A stretch of 64,000 nt of DNA from JAAYBF01 sp963715445 (GTDB taxonomy: Bacteria; Actinomycetota; Thermoleophilia; Solirubrobacterales; Thermoleophilaceae), in contig OY970240.1 in assembly GCA_963715445.1 (NCBI GenBank), positions 2,228,145-2,292,144 of the forward strand. The letters run 5' to 3'. The position numbers were made by a program, and so were the translations under genes. The notes below the pieces were generated by a model. That model was given only the letters and a program-made list of their open reading frames with translations, had not been told where the DNA came from and did no database searches. Below, in pieces: positions 16,389-24,268 of this stretch (position 1 is the stretch's first letter; each line of letters starts with the position of its first letter).

Positions 16389-17336
16389 ATGAGCAGTAGC
16401 CCCACCAGCAGGGCAATCCCCAGCAATCCGGCCGATCTGATCGGGAATACGCCGATGGTGCGCATGGAGCGGATCGCGCCTGGGTGCGGGGCGGAGCTGA
16501 TCGCGAAGCTGGAGTCGAACAACCCGGCTGGGAGCGTGAAAGACCGAATCGGCGTGGCGATGATCGATGCGGCCGAAGCTGAGGGCCGGATCGAGCCGGG
16601 CAAGACGACGATCGTCGAGGCGACATCGGGCAATACGGGGATCGCGTTGGCGTTCGTCTGCGCCGCCCGGGGCTACCACCTGGTGCTGGCGATGCCGCAG
16701 GGGATGAGCCGCGAGCGCGAGGGGCTACTGCGCCTCTACGGCGCTGAGGTGCAGATCACCGAGTCGATGGGCGGCATGAACGAGGCGGTGGAAGCCGCGC
16801 AGAAGATCGCTGACGAACGCGCACCAGCATTCATCCCCGATCAGTTCTCCAATCCCGCCAACCCGGAGATCCACCGGCGAACCACCGCCGAGGAGATCTG
16901 GAGCGACATGGACGGGAAGGTCGACGTGCTGGTTGCGGGCGTGGGTACGGGCGGAACGATTACCGGTGCCGGGGAGCGGCTCAAGGAGCTCAATCCCGAG
17001 CTGCGGGTGGTGGCCGTGGAGCCGAAGAGCTCTCCTGTCATCTCAGGCGGTCAGCCGGGGCCGCACAAGATTCAGGGAATCGGCGCTGGCTTCGTGCCCA
17101 AGGTGCTCAACCGCGATGTGCTCGACGAGGTCATTGCCGTGAGCGACGAAGATGCGATCGACACGGCCAGGCTGTGCGCGCTGCGCGAAGGGGTGCTGGC
17201 TGGGATTTCCTGCGGCGCCGCGCTGTGGGCGGCGATCGAGGTTGGGTCGCGGCCGGAGATGGAGGGGCGCCGGATCGCGGTGATCATGCCCGACTCCGGC
17301 GAGCGCTACGTGAGCACGCCGTTCTTCGCGCCGTGA
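16389..17336 (+). CDS. cysK: Cysteine synthase A
   Basis: PLP enzyme that replaces the acetyl group of O-acetylserine with sulfide. The protein has 315 residues with the usual landmarks: LIGNTPMVRMERI, the Schiff-base lysine in NPAGSVKDRIG, the substrate loop EATSGNTGIALAFV, the phosphate-binding GVGTGGTITGAG, and SCGAALWAA. The stop overlaps the next start (GTGA). The gene leads a three-gene cysteine operon in which the last gene, cysE, makes its substrate. A CysM-type enzyme using thiocarboxylated CysO is an alternative, since the next gene is ThiF-like, but no CysO-like carrier protein is encoded nearby. Confidence 0.95.
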   Translation: MSSSPTSRAIPSNPADLIGNTPMVRMERIAPGCGAELIAKLESNNPAGSVKDRIGVAMIDAAEAEGRIEPGKTTIVEATSGNTGIALAFVCAARGYHLVLAMPQGMSREREGLLRLYGAEVQITESMGGMNEAVEAAQKIADERAPAFIPDQFSNPANPEIHRRTTAEEIWSDMDGKVDVLVAGVGTGGTITGAGERLKELNPELRVVAVEPKSSPVISGGQPGPHKIQGIGAGFVPKVLNRDVLDEVIAVSDEDAIDTARLCALREGVLAGISCGAALWAAIEVGSRPEMEGRRIAVIMPDSGERYVSTPFFAP

Positions 17337-18025
17337 GCGGTCAGGAGTGCCTCGCTGCTGCGCGGGTGTTGGTGGTCGGTGCCGGGCCGCTTGGTGCCGT
17401 CGCTGCCGCGCATCTCGTCGCTGCGGGTGTAAGGGAGGTCGGAATAGTCGATGGGGGCAAGGTGGAGCAGGAGGACCTCCGGGGGTCCGCCGTGTACCTC
17501 ACGCCCGACATCGGGCAGCCGAGGGCGGACATCGCTGCGGTGAAGCTCGGCCTGCTGAATCTCGACGTGCTCATCGAGCCCTATCCGGTGCCGATCGAGG
17601 GGGCCAACGCCGAGGCGATCGTCATGGGGGCGACCGTGGTTCTCGACTGCAGTGGCGACGAGGAGATCCGCCTCGCGGTGAACTACGCCTGCTGTGCTCA
17701 AGGCATCCCGCTGGTGGCTGGTGGTAGCGGACCTCTCGAGGGCTGCTTCATGGTGATCGTCCCTGGACGTTCCGCATGCTGGTGTTGCCTTGCCGATCGG
17801 GCGCCCCAGCTTGCACCAGGATCGGTCGGGCCGCTGGATGGCGCCATCGGTTCGATGCAGGCTCTCGCTGCTCTTCGAATCATCGAGGGCTCAGCGGCGC
17901 TACATCCGGGGCAGTTGGTCCGGCTTGACGCGCACACACTCGAGCAGGTTGCCGGGATGATCGAGCGGCAGCCCGATTGCGCCGCGTGTGCCGAGGTGGC
18001 TGCTGCGCCACAATCAGGGGACTGA
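17333..18025 (+). CDS. ThiF/MoeB-type E1-like adenylyltransferase
   Basis: A 230-residue member of the superfamily that adenylates the C-terminal glycine of ubiquitin-like sulfur carriers. The nucleotide fold begins VLVVGAGPLGAVAAAHLV, with IVDGGKVEQEDLRGSAVY after it. The zinc site is two Cys pairs, SACWCCLAD and CAACAEV. The conserved lysine in the PKxxxA segment of MoeB appears as Arg (GQPRADIAAVKL), so ATP chemistry may differ from MoeB. It overlaps cysK by four bases and ends one base before cysE, so it belongs to the cysteine operon. A sulfur-relay role is inferred; no rhodanese domain or carrier protein is present. Confidence 0.82.
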   Translation: MSGQECLAAARVLVVGAGPLGAVAAAHLVAAGVREVGIVDGGKVEQEDLRGSAVYLTPDIGQPRADIAAVKLGLLNLDVLIEPYPVPIEGANAEAIVMGATVVLDCSGDEEIRLAVNYACCAQGIPLVAGGSGPLEGCFMVIVPGRSACWCCLADRAPQLAPGSVGPLDGAIGSMQALAALRIIEGSAALHPGQLVRLDAHTLEQVAGMIERQPDCAACAEVAAAPQSGD

Positions 18026-18026
18026 C

Positions 18027-18764
18027 ATGCCGGGCTTTCAGACATTCAGCCGCGTTGCTCGCGAGGTTCACCAGGATCTGGCGGCCGTACAGGCGCGCGA
18101 TCCCGCTGCCCACGGCGTAGGGCGGCTCGAGATCCTGCTCACCTACGGCGGCGTGCAGGCGCTGCTGGCCCACCGCGTGGCCCACGCGCTCCATGAGCAC
18201 CGCGTGCCGATCCTGCCGCGCTTCCTGGCGAACGTCACCCGCGTGCTCACAGGGGTGGAGATCCACCCGGCGGCGAAGATCGGCGCGGCGCTCTTCATCG
18301 ACCACGGGGCCGGCGTGGTGATCGGCGAGACGGCCGAGCTGGGGGACAACGTGACGCTCTACCAGGGGGTCACGCTGGGCGGCACGGGCTTCGAGGGCGG
18401 CAAGCGCCATCCGACAGTGGGGGACGACGTGGTCGTCGGCTCGGGGGCGAAGCTGCTCGGCCCGATCGAGGTGGGGCACTGCTCGAAGATCGGTGCGAAC
18501 TCAGTGGTGATCCACGACGTGCCGCCCGATTCGACCGTAGTGGGCAACCCCGGTCACCCGGTGCGGGTGAACGGCAAGAAGCCCGAGGGTCCCGACGCCG
18601 ACTGGGCTCACCTGCCCGATCCGGTCGCTGACGCCTTGAAGGGCCTATCCGCTCGCGTGAACGAGCTGGAGGGGATGCTCGCCGAGGTGACCGGCAAGCG
18701 GCACGAGCCGGGCGAGGTCACCCCGCTACGCCGCGGCGCGGGCAACGACCCAGCTCAGGGCTAA
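18027..18764 (+). CDS. cysE: Serine O-acetyltransferase
   Basis: Makes O-acetylserine from serine and acetyl-CoA, feeding CysK. The protein has 245 residues. The N-terminal region includes DPAAHGVGRLEILLTYGG and HRVAHALHEHRVPILPRFLA; the hexapeptide-repeat beta-helix follows with HPAAKIGAALFIDHGAGVVI and GVTLGGTGFEGGKRHPTVGD, the active-site His region. The C-terminal tail of 50 or more residues extends past the usual Ile-ending CysK-binding peptide and is probably not a normal binding tail. The ATG begins one base after the thiF-like stop, with CAGGGGA upstream. Confidence 0.95.
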   Translation: MPGFQTFSRVAREVHQDLAAVQARDPAAHGVGRLEILLTYGGVQALLAHRVAHALHEHRVPILPRFLANVTRVLTGVEIHPAAKIGAALFIDHGAGVVIGETAELGDNVTLYQGVTLGGTGFEGGKRHPTVGDDVVVGSGAKLLGPIEVGHCSKIGANSVVIHDVPPDSTVVGNPGHPVRVNGKKPEGPDADWAHLPDPVADALKGLSARVNELEGMLAEVTGKRHEPGEVTPLRRGAGNDPAQG

Positions 18765-18796
18765 GCACCTTTCACGCTGCCTGTCCCACTACGCGG

Positions 18797-18802
18797 TACG
18801 GT
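18797..18802 (+). promoter_or_regulatory. -10-like box of the SIR2 operon
   Basis: TACGGT, eight bases, then GTG at 18811. The defence-like operon thus seems to have its own promoter of the same style as the host genes. Confidence 0.4.
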
Positions 18803-18810
18803 GACATGCC

Positions 18811-20220
18811 GTGACCTCGACTTATCGCCCAGCGTTGCTATCGGATGCGCCTGACGCACGGGTTGTAGGTCTCGTTCAAGCCGCGAAACAACGCCGGTTG
18901 GTCCTTTATTTAGGGGCTGGTATCAGCATGTCGCCCCCCGCTTGCGGACCGAAGGGATTCGCCGTTGCGGAGACGCTGCGACCGTTCGTTGCACAGATGC
19001 TCAAGGTTGAGGAGGGGGAGTTGGACAACCTCTCTCTTGAGGATCTCGCACAAAGAGTTTCTGACGAGGCGAGCGATCGACTCGACGAGTTAAGGGAGCA
19101 GGCGTCGCAGGCTTTCGAGTTTCGGCGCATAGAGCCGAACTTTGGACATGAGGCTGTCGCACTGTTGCTACGCGAGGGCTTAGTCCAAGCCATCACGGTC
19201 AATTGGGACTGTGGTATTGAGCAAGCAGGCCTAGGTATGGCCATTGGCATCCAGGGAGTTGCCAATCTCAAGGAGAGCCTTGAGCTCGCGCACCAGCTTC
19301 CTCTGTACAAAGTCCACGGGTGCGCGACCCGGTCTAAGACCCTGGCCATTACCCAGGACGAGGTCGATTGCCCCCAGGCATGGGCCGTAGGGAGGACGCA
19401 AGGGGCTCTAACCGGAGGTGTGGTGGTTTTCGTCGGCCTGGGGACTATTGGCCTATACGTGCAGGAGCCGTTCGCACAGTTGGTGTCGGCATGGGCATCT
19501 GAGGCGGCGACAGTGGCAGTTGTGGACCCTGACCTGCACGACAACTGGCGGAAGGTCTTGGGTGCGGATCAGGCGGAGAGTATGCACCTGTCTCGTGGGG
19601 CCGACACTTTTATGGACGAGTTGCTCCGCGCGCTCGTGCGAGATGCGCTCGATACTGTCGACAGGCTCGCGCGCGAGATGGCCCAGAACGAGGAGTGGGG
19701 AAAGAGCGTCGTCGCTGGTCTCGTTGAGTTGAGACATGCCTTTGATCAGGCCACGGCGAACGGAATCCTGCGTTGGTGGCGAGACGGCGTGATGGAGAAT
19801 CGCTCTGGCGGCTCCCCGTTCATAACTGAATTGCCTGGACATAAATGTTTACTCACAGTTGCCCAACTCACTGCTAACGATGGTGGCGGGGTTGAGGTCG
19901 CTGGCGCTCCAGGGCGTCAAACCGTTGCAACTGGGGCCCAGTACTTTGAGATTGTGTGTCGGTCAGGACAACACATCGGTCAAGTGCAAATAGTGGCGAG
20001 AAGCCGTATCGATCGCCGTAATGATGAAGGCGTCTACTCGACGATAAAGCCGGTCACGGTAGTCGTCGTGGATGCGTTGGGCGAGTTCCCGTCAGAGGCA
20101 GCCCCAACCGATATCTCGGTGGTAGATTCCGATCATGCTGACATCGCCGCGGGCGGTGAGTCAATCCTCATTCGCTTCGTAGCCGCTGAGGATGGCGTTC
20201 GAGGAAAGCTCGCGGCATGA
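18811..20220 (+). CDS. SIR2-domain protein, candidate NAD-degrading effector
   Basis: A 469-residue protein. Residues about 18-290 form a SIR2-like domain: LVLYLGAGISMS (GAGIS 35-39), ITVNWDCGIE (Asn131), YKVHGC (His169) and VVFVGLGTIGLY. These are the residues SIR2-type NADases use to hydrolyse NAD. The remaining 180 residues are a beta-rich region of unknown family that might contact the partners. It heads an operon with a small protein and an SMC-like ATPase. SIR2 effectors deplete NAD and stop the infected cell in several anti-phage systems, for instance Thoeris, Avs5 and Lamassu-Sir2. Codon use is richer in A/T-ending codons than adjacent genes, suggesting transfer. Effector role is inference. 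Confidence 0.82.
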   Translation: MTSTYRPALLSDAPDARVVGLVQAAKQRRLVLYLGAGISMSPPACGPKGFAVAETLRPFVAQMLKVEEGELDNLSLEDLAQRVSDEASDRLDELREQASQAFEFRRIEPNFGHEAVALLLREGLVQAITVNWDCGIEQAGLGMAIGIQGVANLKESLELAHQLPLYKVHGCATRSKTLAITQDEVDCPQAWAVGRTQGALTGGVVVFVGLGTIGLYVQEPFAQLVSAWASEAATVAVVDPDLHDNWRKVLGADQAESMHLSRGADTFMDELLRALVRDALDTVDRLAREMAQNEEWGKSVVAGLVELRHAFDQATANGILRWWRDGVMENRSGGSPFITELPGHKCLLTVAQLTANDGGGVEVAGAPGRQTVATGAQYFEIVCRSGQHIGQVQIVARSRIDRRNDEGVYSTIKPVTVVVVDALGEFPSEAAPTDISVVDSDHADIAAGGESILIRFVAAEDGVRGKLAA

Positions 20221-20750
20221 CCACTCGCAACCTTGCACGCCTTTCCGATGTCGCGGAGTTGCTCAACGGGGCCGGTTATGAGATCGGGATTCGGAACCTA
20301 GCCGGCCATGAGGCGGTTCTTGGTGAGACGCCGTACGCCCTCGTCGCGTCAGTCGAACTTGACGGATGGGATCGCCTGGACGAGAAAGTGTTTGACGTGC
20401 AGGCTGGGCTGACGCAGATCGCCGCTGAAGTGCCATCTGCCCGTACGTGGGACCTCTACCTTGTTGTTCTTCTCTTGGTACTACCTCCTGATGCCAGTCA
20501 CCGTGCGTTGGCCGAGACGATTGAGGCTGATACGCGCTATGCGCGTAAGTTTGTGCGACCGGCCCTTCTACGCGGTGATCTGGATCGCGCCCTCAGACCC
20601 TTGCTCCCGTTGCGCCCACCAACGGGCTTGGAGATCGCGGATCCTTTAGGCGAGCTTCGATTAGAGCTCTCTGCGCTTGAGGTGTCCGAGGAAGTCATCA
20701 ATGCTGCGATTACGACCTTTCAAGAGACCGACACCGTGGAGATCCCGTGA
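20217..20750 (+). CDS. Small middle component between SIR2 and SMC-like genes
   Basis: A 177-residue protein that I do not recognise by sequence. The N-terminal part is mixed (LSDVAELLNGAGYEIG, DGWDRLDEKVFDVQAGLTQI), followed by a stretch LYLVVLLLVLPPDASH that is probably a buried strand, and ends in a Leu-rich region (LRPLLPLRPP, ELRLELSALEVSEEV). It overlaps both neighbours by four bases (ATGA with the SIR2 gene, GTGA with the ATPase gene). Position and size match the middle component of Lamassu/DdmABC or ABC-three-component systems, which bridges effector and ATPase. Assignment is by context; the sequence itself shows no motif. Confidence 0.72.
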   Translation: MTTRNLARLSDVAELLNGAGYEIGIRNLAGHEAVLGETPYALVASVELDGWDRLDEKVFDVQAGLTQIAAEVPSARTWDLYLVVLLLVLPPDASHRALAETIEADTRYARKFVRPALLRGDLDRALRPLLPLRPPTGLEIADPLGELRLELSALEVSEEVINAAITTFQETDTVEIP

Positions 20751-22774
20751 GCCAGTCGTCTCGGCTCCTAGCAATCGAGTTGGAGGCGTTTAGGGGATTC
20801 GCTGCTAGGCAGCGTTTAGATCTCGATGCCGACATTGTCCTAGTTCGCGGTGACAATGGCACCGGTAAGACATCAGTCGTTGATGGGATGCTCTGGCTGT
20901 TTACGGACTCCCTGCCGCGTTTGATTGATCGGGCTAAGGGGAGGCGTAAGGGCCCCGATCCGATCGGTAACTGCTACCGACCCGGGACGGCAGCTCGAGT
21001 ATGCCTGACTGTTGGCATGACCGACGGACGAATAGTTAAGTTCGAGCGGACAGGCGGGAGTGATAAATCAGAGCTGCTCGCTTGGGATGGGGATAAGAGG
21101 GTTGACGACGCGGCTAACTTGCTTGCGCAGGCGTTTGGTGCATCGGCTCCAGCACAAATGGTCCAAGCGGTAAGTTCGTGGGGAATCCTTCAACAGCATT
21201 CATTGCTTGCGGCGCTTGACAGCGGGGCCGAGCTTCATCAGCGACTGGCAGAAGTCATCGGCCTTGAGCGCGTTACTGGTTTCGCAGACAGCGCTAGCGA
21301 GGTCGCTAAACGCATAAGTCGGGACTGCAAGCAACTCGAGAATGTCCAGAAGTCGTTGGTGGAGCGCCGTGCTGCCGTGGCAGCACAGCTCGTCGCGGCA
21401 CGTGCCGAGGCTCAGGAGCGAGTGGACAGGGGCGTACGCATCGCCGGTCTTGTTGAGAAGGGCATCACGGAGTTGCCAGTCGGCTTGGCTTTACGGCGTT
21501 TGCCGGCTCTAGCCGAGGAAGTCGCTGCGGCCGGACGAGAGGTGGCAATGTTGTCGGAGTTCGGACGCGAGATTTCGTCGCATCACGGGGACTTATCCCA
21601 AAGCGGCTCGGCGGTCGCGGATGCGGTCGATCTAGTAGAGCGCGAACTCGACGTTTTGATGAAACGCGCAGACGATGCGGTGAAGCGGGCACCCGTACAG
21701 GTTCAGCTCGCGAGTGCTGCGCTCGAGCTAATGGGGGATGACTGCCCCGTGTGCGGCCAGGCAATCGACGCTGCGTCTGTGCGCACCCATATGACGGAGC
21801 TACTCCAGACCGCCAACCGCGAGTCCGCGGCCGCCGCGGCCGCGCAACTTGCCGTGGCGGAGGCTCAAACTCGCTTGCAGAACGCGCGGCAAGCTGAAGA
21901 ACGGCGAAAGGCGGCTAGGACTCGATTGGACGGCGCCATTACGCGGATGCAGGAGTACCTTGCCGGCACAACCTGGATCGTGATTGCTCCCGACTGGCAA
22001 GCCCCGGAGAAGGCCGGGGAATTGTCCGCCCATTTGATGGGGCTCCAAGCAACTCTCCACTCGGCACATGCCGAGGCACAGCGCGACGCGAACGAGCGAA
22101 TAACTCGGTTCATCTCTGAGATCGAGACGTTTGACGCTGAAGTCCAGCGCGGTGATGCAAAGCTGGGGGAGTTGCGACTACGGGCCAGTCATGCATCCAG
22201 CCTCGACACGGCCGCGCGGCGAGCAGCGGAGCGCATTGTGGAGCGGGCCTTGAAGCGGTTGGGTCCCAGCTTTGCGGAAGTTTTCGATCGCCTCGCCCCA
22301 CATCCCACGTTTACGGAGTTGAGAGCTTCCCAAGACATCTTTTACGGGAAGAACCAGGTGGTGCCAGAGGTGTATGACTCGGCGGCTGATATCTCAGGCA
22401 ACCCGGCGCTCATTTTCAGTGAGGGTCAGCTCAATGTGGTGGCATTGTCGTATTTCCTCGGTCTGGCTCTCAACGCTGGTGATGCAGCCTTGCCGTTTGT
22501 TGTGTTGGATGACCCCCTTCAAGCTATGGACGTGCTTAGCGTTCTTGGCTTCGCTGATCTCTGCCGGCGGCTACGTGAGCGCCGACAGATCATCGTTACC
22601 ACACATGATCGGCGCTTTGCTTCACTGCTCGGGCGCAAGCTCGCCCCACGCGAGGCCGGGTCTCGCACCGTCCTTCATGAGTTCGAGGGGTGGACTGCTG
22701 AGGGACCCCAGATCCAGAGCACGGACGAGCCCCTCGCAGATGTCATTCCGCTGCTTGCGCGGCGGGCGTCATAA
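20747..22774 (+). CDS. SMC/Rad50-like ATPase with zinc hook
   Basis: A 675-residue ABC-type ATPase. The N-terminal head has Walker A GDNGTGKTS at 35-43. A long, Ala/Arg/Glu-rich coiled-coil region runs from about 185 to 500, with a Rad50-type zinc hook CPVCGQ (Cys333 and Cys336) at its middle. The C-terminal head has the signature FSEGQLNVVALS (about 557-568), Walker B PFVVLDDP with Asp588-Asp589 and an H-loop VTTHDRRF (His620). Such proteins sense DNA ends or unusual structures. With the upstream SIR2 and middle genes it looks like the sensor of a Lamassu-type system. It is shorter than LmuB or Rad50 proteins usually are. Base composition is lower in GC than flanking genes. Confidence 0.85.
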   Translation: MSQSSRLLAIELEAFRGFAARQRLDLDADIVLVRGDNGTGKTSVVDGMLWLFTDSLPRLIDRAKGRRKGPDPIGNCYRPGTAARVCLTVGMTDGRIVKFERTGGSDKSELLAWDGDKRVDDAANLLAQAFGASAPAQMVQAVSSWGILQQHSLLAALDSGAELHQRLAEVIGLERVTGFADSASEVAKRISRDCKQLENVQKSLVERRAAVAAQLVAARAEAQERVDRGVRIAGLVEKGITELPVGLALRRLPALAEEVAAAGREVAMLSEFGREISSHHGDLSQSGSAVADAVDLVERELDVLMKRADDAVKRAPVQVQLASAALELMGDDCPVCGQAIDAASVRTHMTELLQTANRESAAAAAAQLAVAEAQTRLQNARQAEERRKAARTRLDGAITRMQEYLAGTTWIVIAPDWQAPEKAGELSAHLMGLQATLHSAHAEAQRDANERITRFISEIETFDAEVQRGDAKLGELRLRASHASSLDTAARRAAERIVERALKRLGPSFAEVFDRLAPHPTFTELRASQDIFYGKNQVVPEVYDSAADISGNPALIFSEGQLNVVALSYFLGLALNAGDAALPFVVLDDPLQAMDVLSVLGFADLCRRLRERRQIIVTTHDRRFASLLGRKLAPREAGSRTVLHEFEGWTAEGPQIQSTDEPLADVIPLLARRAS

Positions 22775-22916
22775 GGCTGGCTACAGACTTGGTACTAGTT
22801 GCGTAGCGGTTGATAGATCGTTTTTGCGTTTCGGAGGGATAGAGGTTCCCGCCCAACCACTTCCTGGCTCCGTTGCCATGCAGGAACGGGTGGCCCACGC
22901 CACCTGCGACCTGTTC
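22743..22916 (-). pseudogene. Fic-motif remnant beside the SIR2 operon
   Basis: The minus strand of the gap after the SMC-like gene is open for 57 codons and contains HPFLHGNGARKW (start of the motif at 22892), which matches the HPFxxGNGxR signature of Fic-domain AMP transferases or Doc-type toxins. A stop codon precedes it and no N-terminal Fic region is found, because the next gene (22927) follows at once. It is best read as a fragment left after recombination at the edge of the defence island; chance similarity over about ten residues is possible. Confidence 0.4.
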
Positions 22917-22926
22917 TTACGCGTGA

Positions 22927-23799
22927 CTAGTACGCCGTAGTTCGAGTGCGGTGGCGGGGAATGGCCTTGTAGTGCGGCTGCTGGCCGCGGTTCCAGAGCC
23001 AGTTGTCGAGGAGGCGTGGCGGGACATCGAGCCCAGAGGCGATCAGCTCGCAGGCGTGGAGTCCGCAGGCGCGGATCTCGCGTTCCTCAGAGCCCGGAGC
23101 CAGTAGCTCCCCGGAGTCGATTCGCCCGGCAAGCTCGGGCGTGTACGTCAGCACACCATCCACCCGCAGGACGTGGGGCACGAGGTTGTCGGCGAAGATC
23201 GTCAGGCGGTCGAGGTCGGGGAACTCCGCGACGCCTGCCAGAGCGAGATCGCTCGGCACGATCTGCGCTCGCTTGTAGAAGCCAAGGTCTTCGAACATCG
23301 GCATGCCGGCGGCAAGCTGCGAAGCCAGCCGCTCAGCTGAGCCTTCAGTCGCAGCGACAACACCCAGCGCCGAGCGGTCGCCGAGGAAGGCGCCGAGCTG
23401 ACGCAGGGCCTCGGCGTAGAGCGCCATCAGCTCGTGGTCACGCTGCTGGCCGAGGACGTCGGCTACCTCATCGGCGTCGAACGCCCGAAGCTCCTCGGCG
23501 TTCCATGGCCCGTCAGCCCGGAAGCGATCGGTCAGAGCCCAGGCGACCGTGTAGTAACCCGAGCAGCCGGGGCGCTTGCGCAGGGTGGGGAACCAGCCCG
23601 AGCCGAAGTTGATCGCGTCGAGCGTCAGCGTGTACATCGCCACGTCCTCGGCGCTGCCCTCGAGGTAGTGGCACTCCGGATCGAGCTCCGGGGGCGGGCC
23701 GGGAGCGATGTCGCCGAGCCGATCGAGGTCGATCTGAACATGCGTCGCCGAGGCTGCGATCGCGGCGCAGCTGGAACGCACGTCGTCGCACAGGCCCAC
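22927..23799 (-). CDS. Queuosine-salvage family protein (DUF2419 type)
   Basis: A 290-residue protein that resembles Qng1/DUF2419, which hydrolyses queuosine 5'-phosphate to release queuine base for re-use. Recognised blocks are YTLTLDAINFGSGWFPTLRK near residue 55-74, GCSGYYTVAWALTDRF, DLGFYKRAQIVPSDLALAG, LDRLTIFADNLVPHVLRVDG and GSEEREIRACGLHACELI. No queuosine biosynthesis gene is in the window. It sits beside a Fic remnant and a DUF2442 gene, with a TAGCCT box six bases before the GTG start. Family match is good by eye; activity needs proof. Confidence 0.8.
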   Translation of the reverse strand: MGLCDDVRSSCAAIAASATHVQIDLDRLGDIAPGPPPELDPECHYLEGSAEDVAMYTLTLDAINFGSGWFPTLRKRPGCSGYYTVAWALTDRFRADGPWNAEELRAFDADEVADVLGQQRDHELMALYAEALRQLGAFLGDRSALGVVAATEGSAERLASQLAAGMPMFEDLGFYKRAQIVPSDLALAGVAEFPDLDRLTIFADNLVPHVLRVDGVLTYTPELAGRIDSGELLAPGSEEREIRACGLHACELIASGLDVPPRLLDNWLWNRGQQPHYKAIPRHRTRTTAY

Positions 23800-23805
23800 G
23801 GCGCG

Positions 23806-23811
23806 AGGCTA
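23806..23811 (-). promoter_or_regulatory. -10-like box of the queuosine-salvage gene
   Basis: Read on the minus strand, TAGCCT is followed by six bases and the GTG at 23799. Confidence 0.4.
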
Positions 23812-23853
23812 TCCGTCCCTGAAGGGCTCGACAGATGCTGAGACAATGGCCTA

Positions 23854-24138
23854 GTGGAAATCGCTCGGATCACAGACGTAGAGCCGCTGGAGCCGCATTG
23901 GCTCCGCCTGACCTTTGCTGATGGAAGCGTTCACGAGGTCGACATCGGCGCGCTCGACATGGGCGTGTTCGCGGGAATCCATGAGGATCCGGAGCTCTTT
24001 GCTCAGGTGCGGGTGAACCCGGAGTCGGGGACGATCGAATGGCCCGGCGGCATCGATCTGGATCCCGACGTGCTTTACGGCAGCCACGCGCCCGCGAGCG
24101 GCCGGTCTTACCCGCGTCGAGTGGTGCGCGCCGCCTGA
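23854..24138 (+). CDS. DUF2442-type small protein
   Basis: A 94-residue protein with the DUF2442 pattern: VEPLEPHWLRLTFADGSVHEVD, DMGVFAGIHEDPELFAQVRV, then GTIEWPGGIDLDPDVLYG. DUF2442 proteins are often linked to DUF4160 in toxin-antitoxin-like pairs, but no DUF4160 partner is adjacent; the neighbours are the queuosine-salvage gene (divergent) and the pcrA-like helicase 130 bases downstream. The intervening sequence (24139-24268) has no gene-like frame. Start GTG. Confidence 0.85.
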   Translation: MEIARITDVEPLEPHWLRLTFADGSVHEVDIGALDMGVFAGIHEDPELFAQVRVNPESGTIEWPGGIDLDPDVLYGSHAPASGRSYPRRVVRAA

Positions 24139-24255
24139 CGCAGGCTTCGGGCCAACGGATGGAGAGTTGTAGGGGCTGGAGGCCCCACAAACGTTCAGCC
24201 GAGCGCGCCGGAGAGCCGGGAGCAGAGCCCTAGAGGACTCGGCCGGAAGCGGCCC

Positions 24256-24261
24256 TATCCT
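24256..24261 (+). promoter_or_regulatory. -10-like box of the pcrA-like gene
   Basis: TATCCT, seven bases, then GTG at 24269. The seven bases include GGAGGG, which can also be read as a Shine-Dalgarno. Confidence 0.35.
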
Positions 24262-24268
24262 GGAGGGT

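Noticed and set aside
16199..16399. A 66-codon frame in the gap before cysK
   Set aside because: It has no family resemblance and overlaps the cysK start; composition is not gene-like.
24139..24268. Possible tRNA or small gene between DUF2442 and pcrA
   Set aside because: No cloverleaf, no TTC motif and no good open frame were seen.
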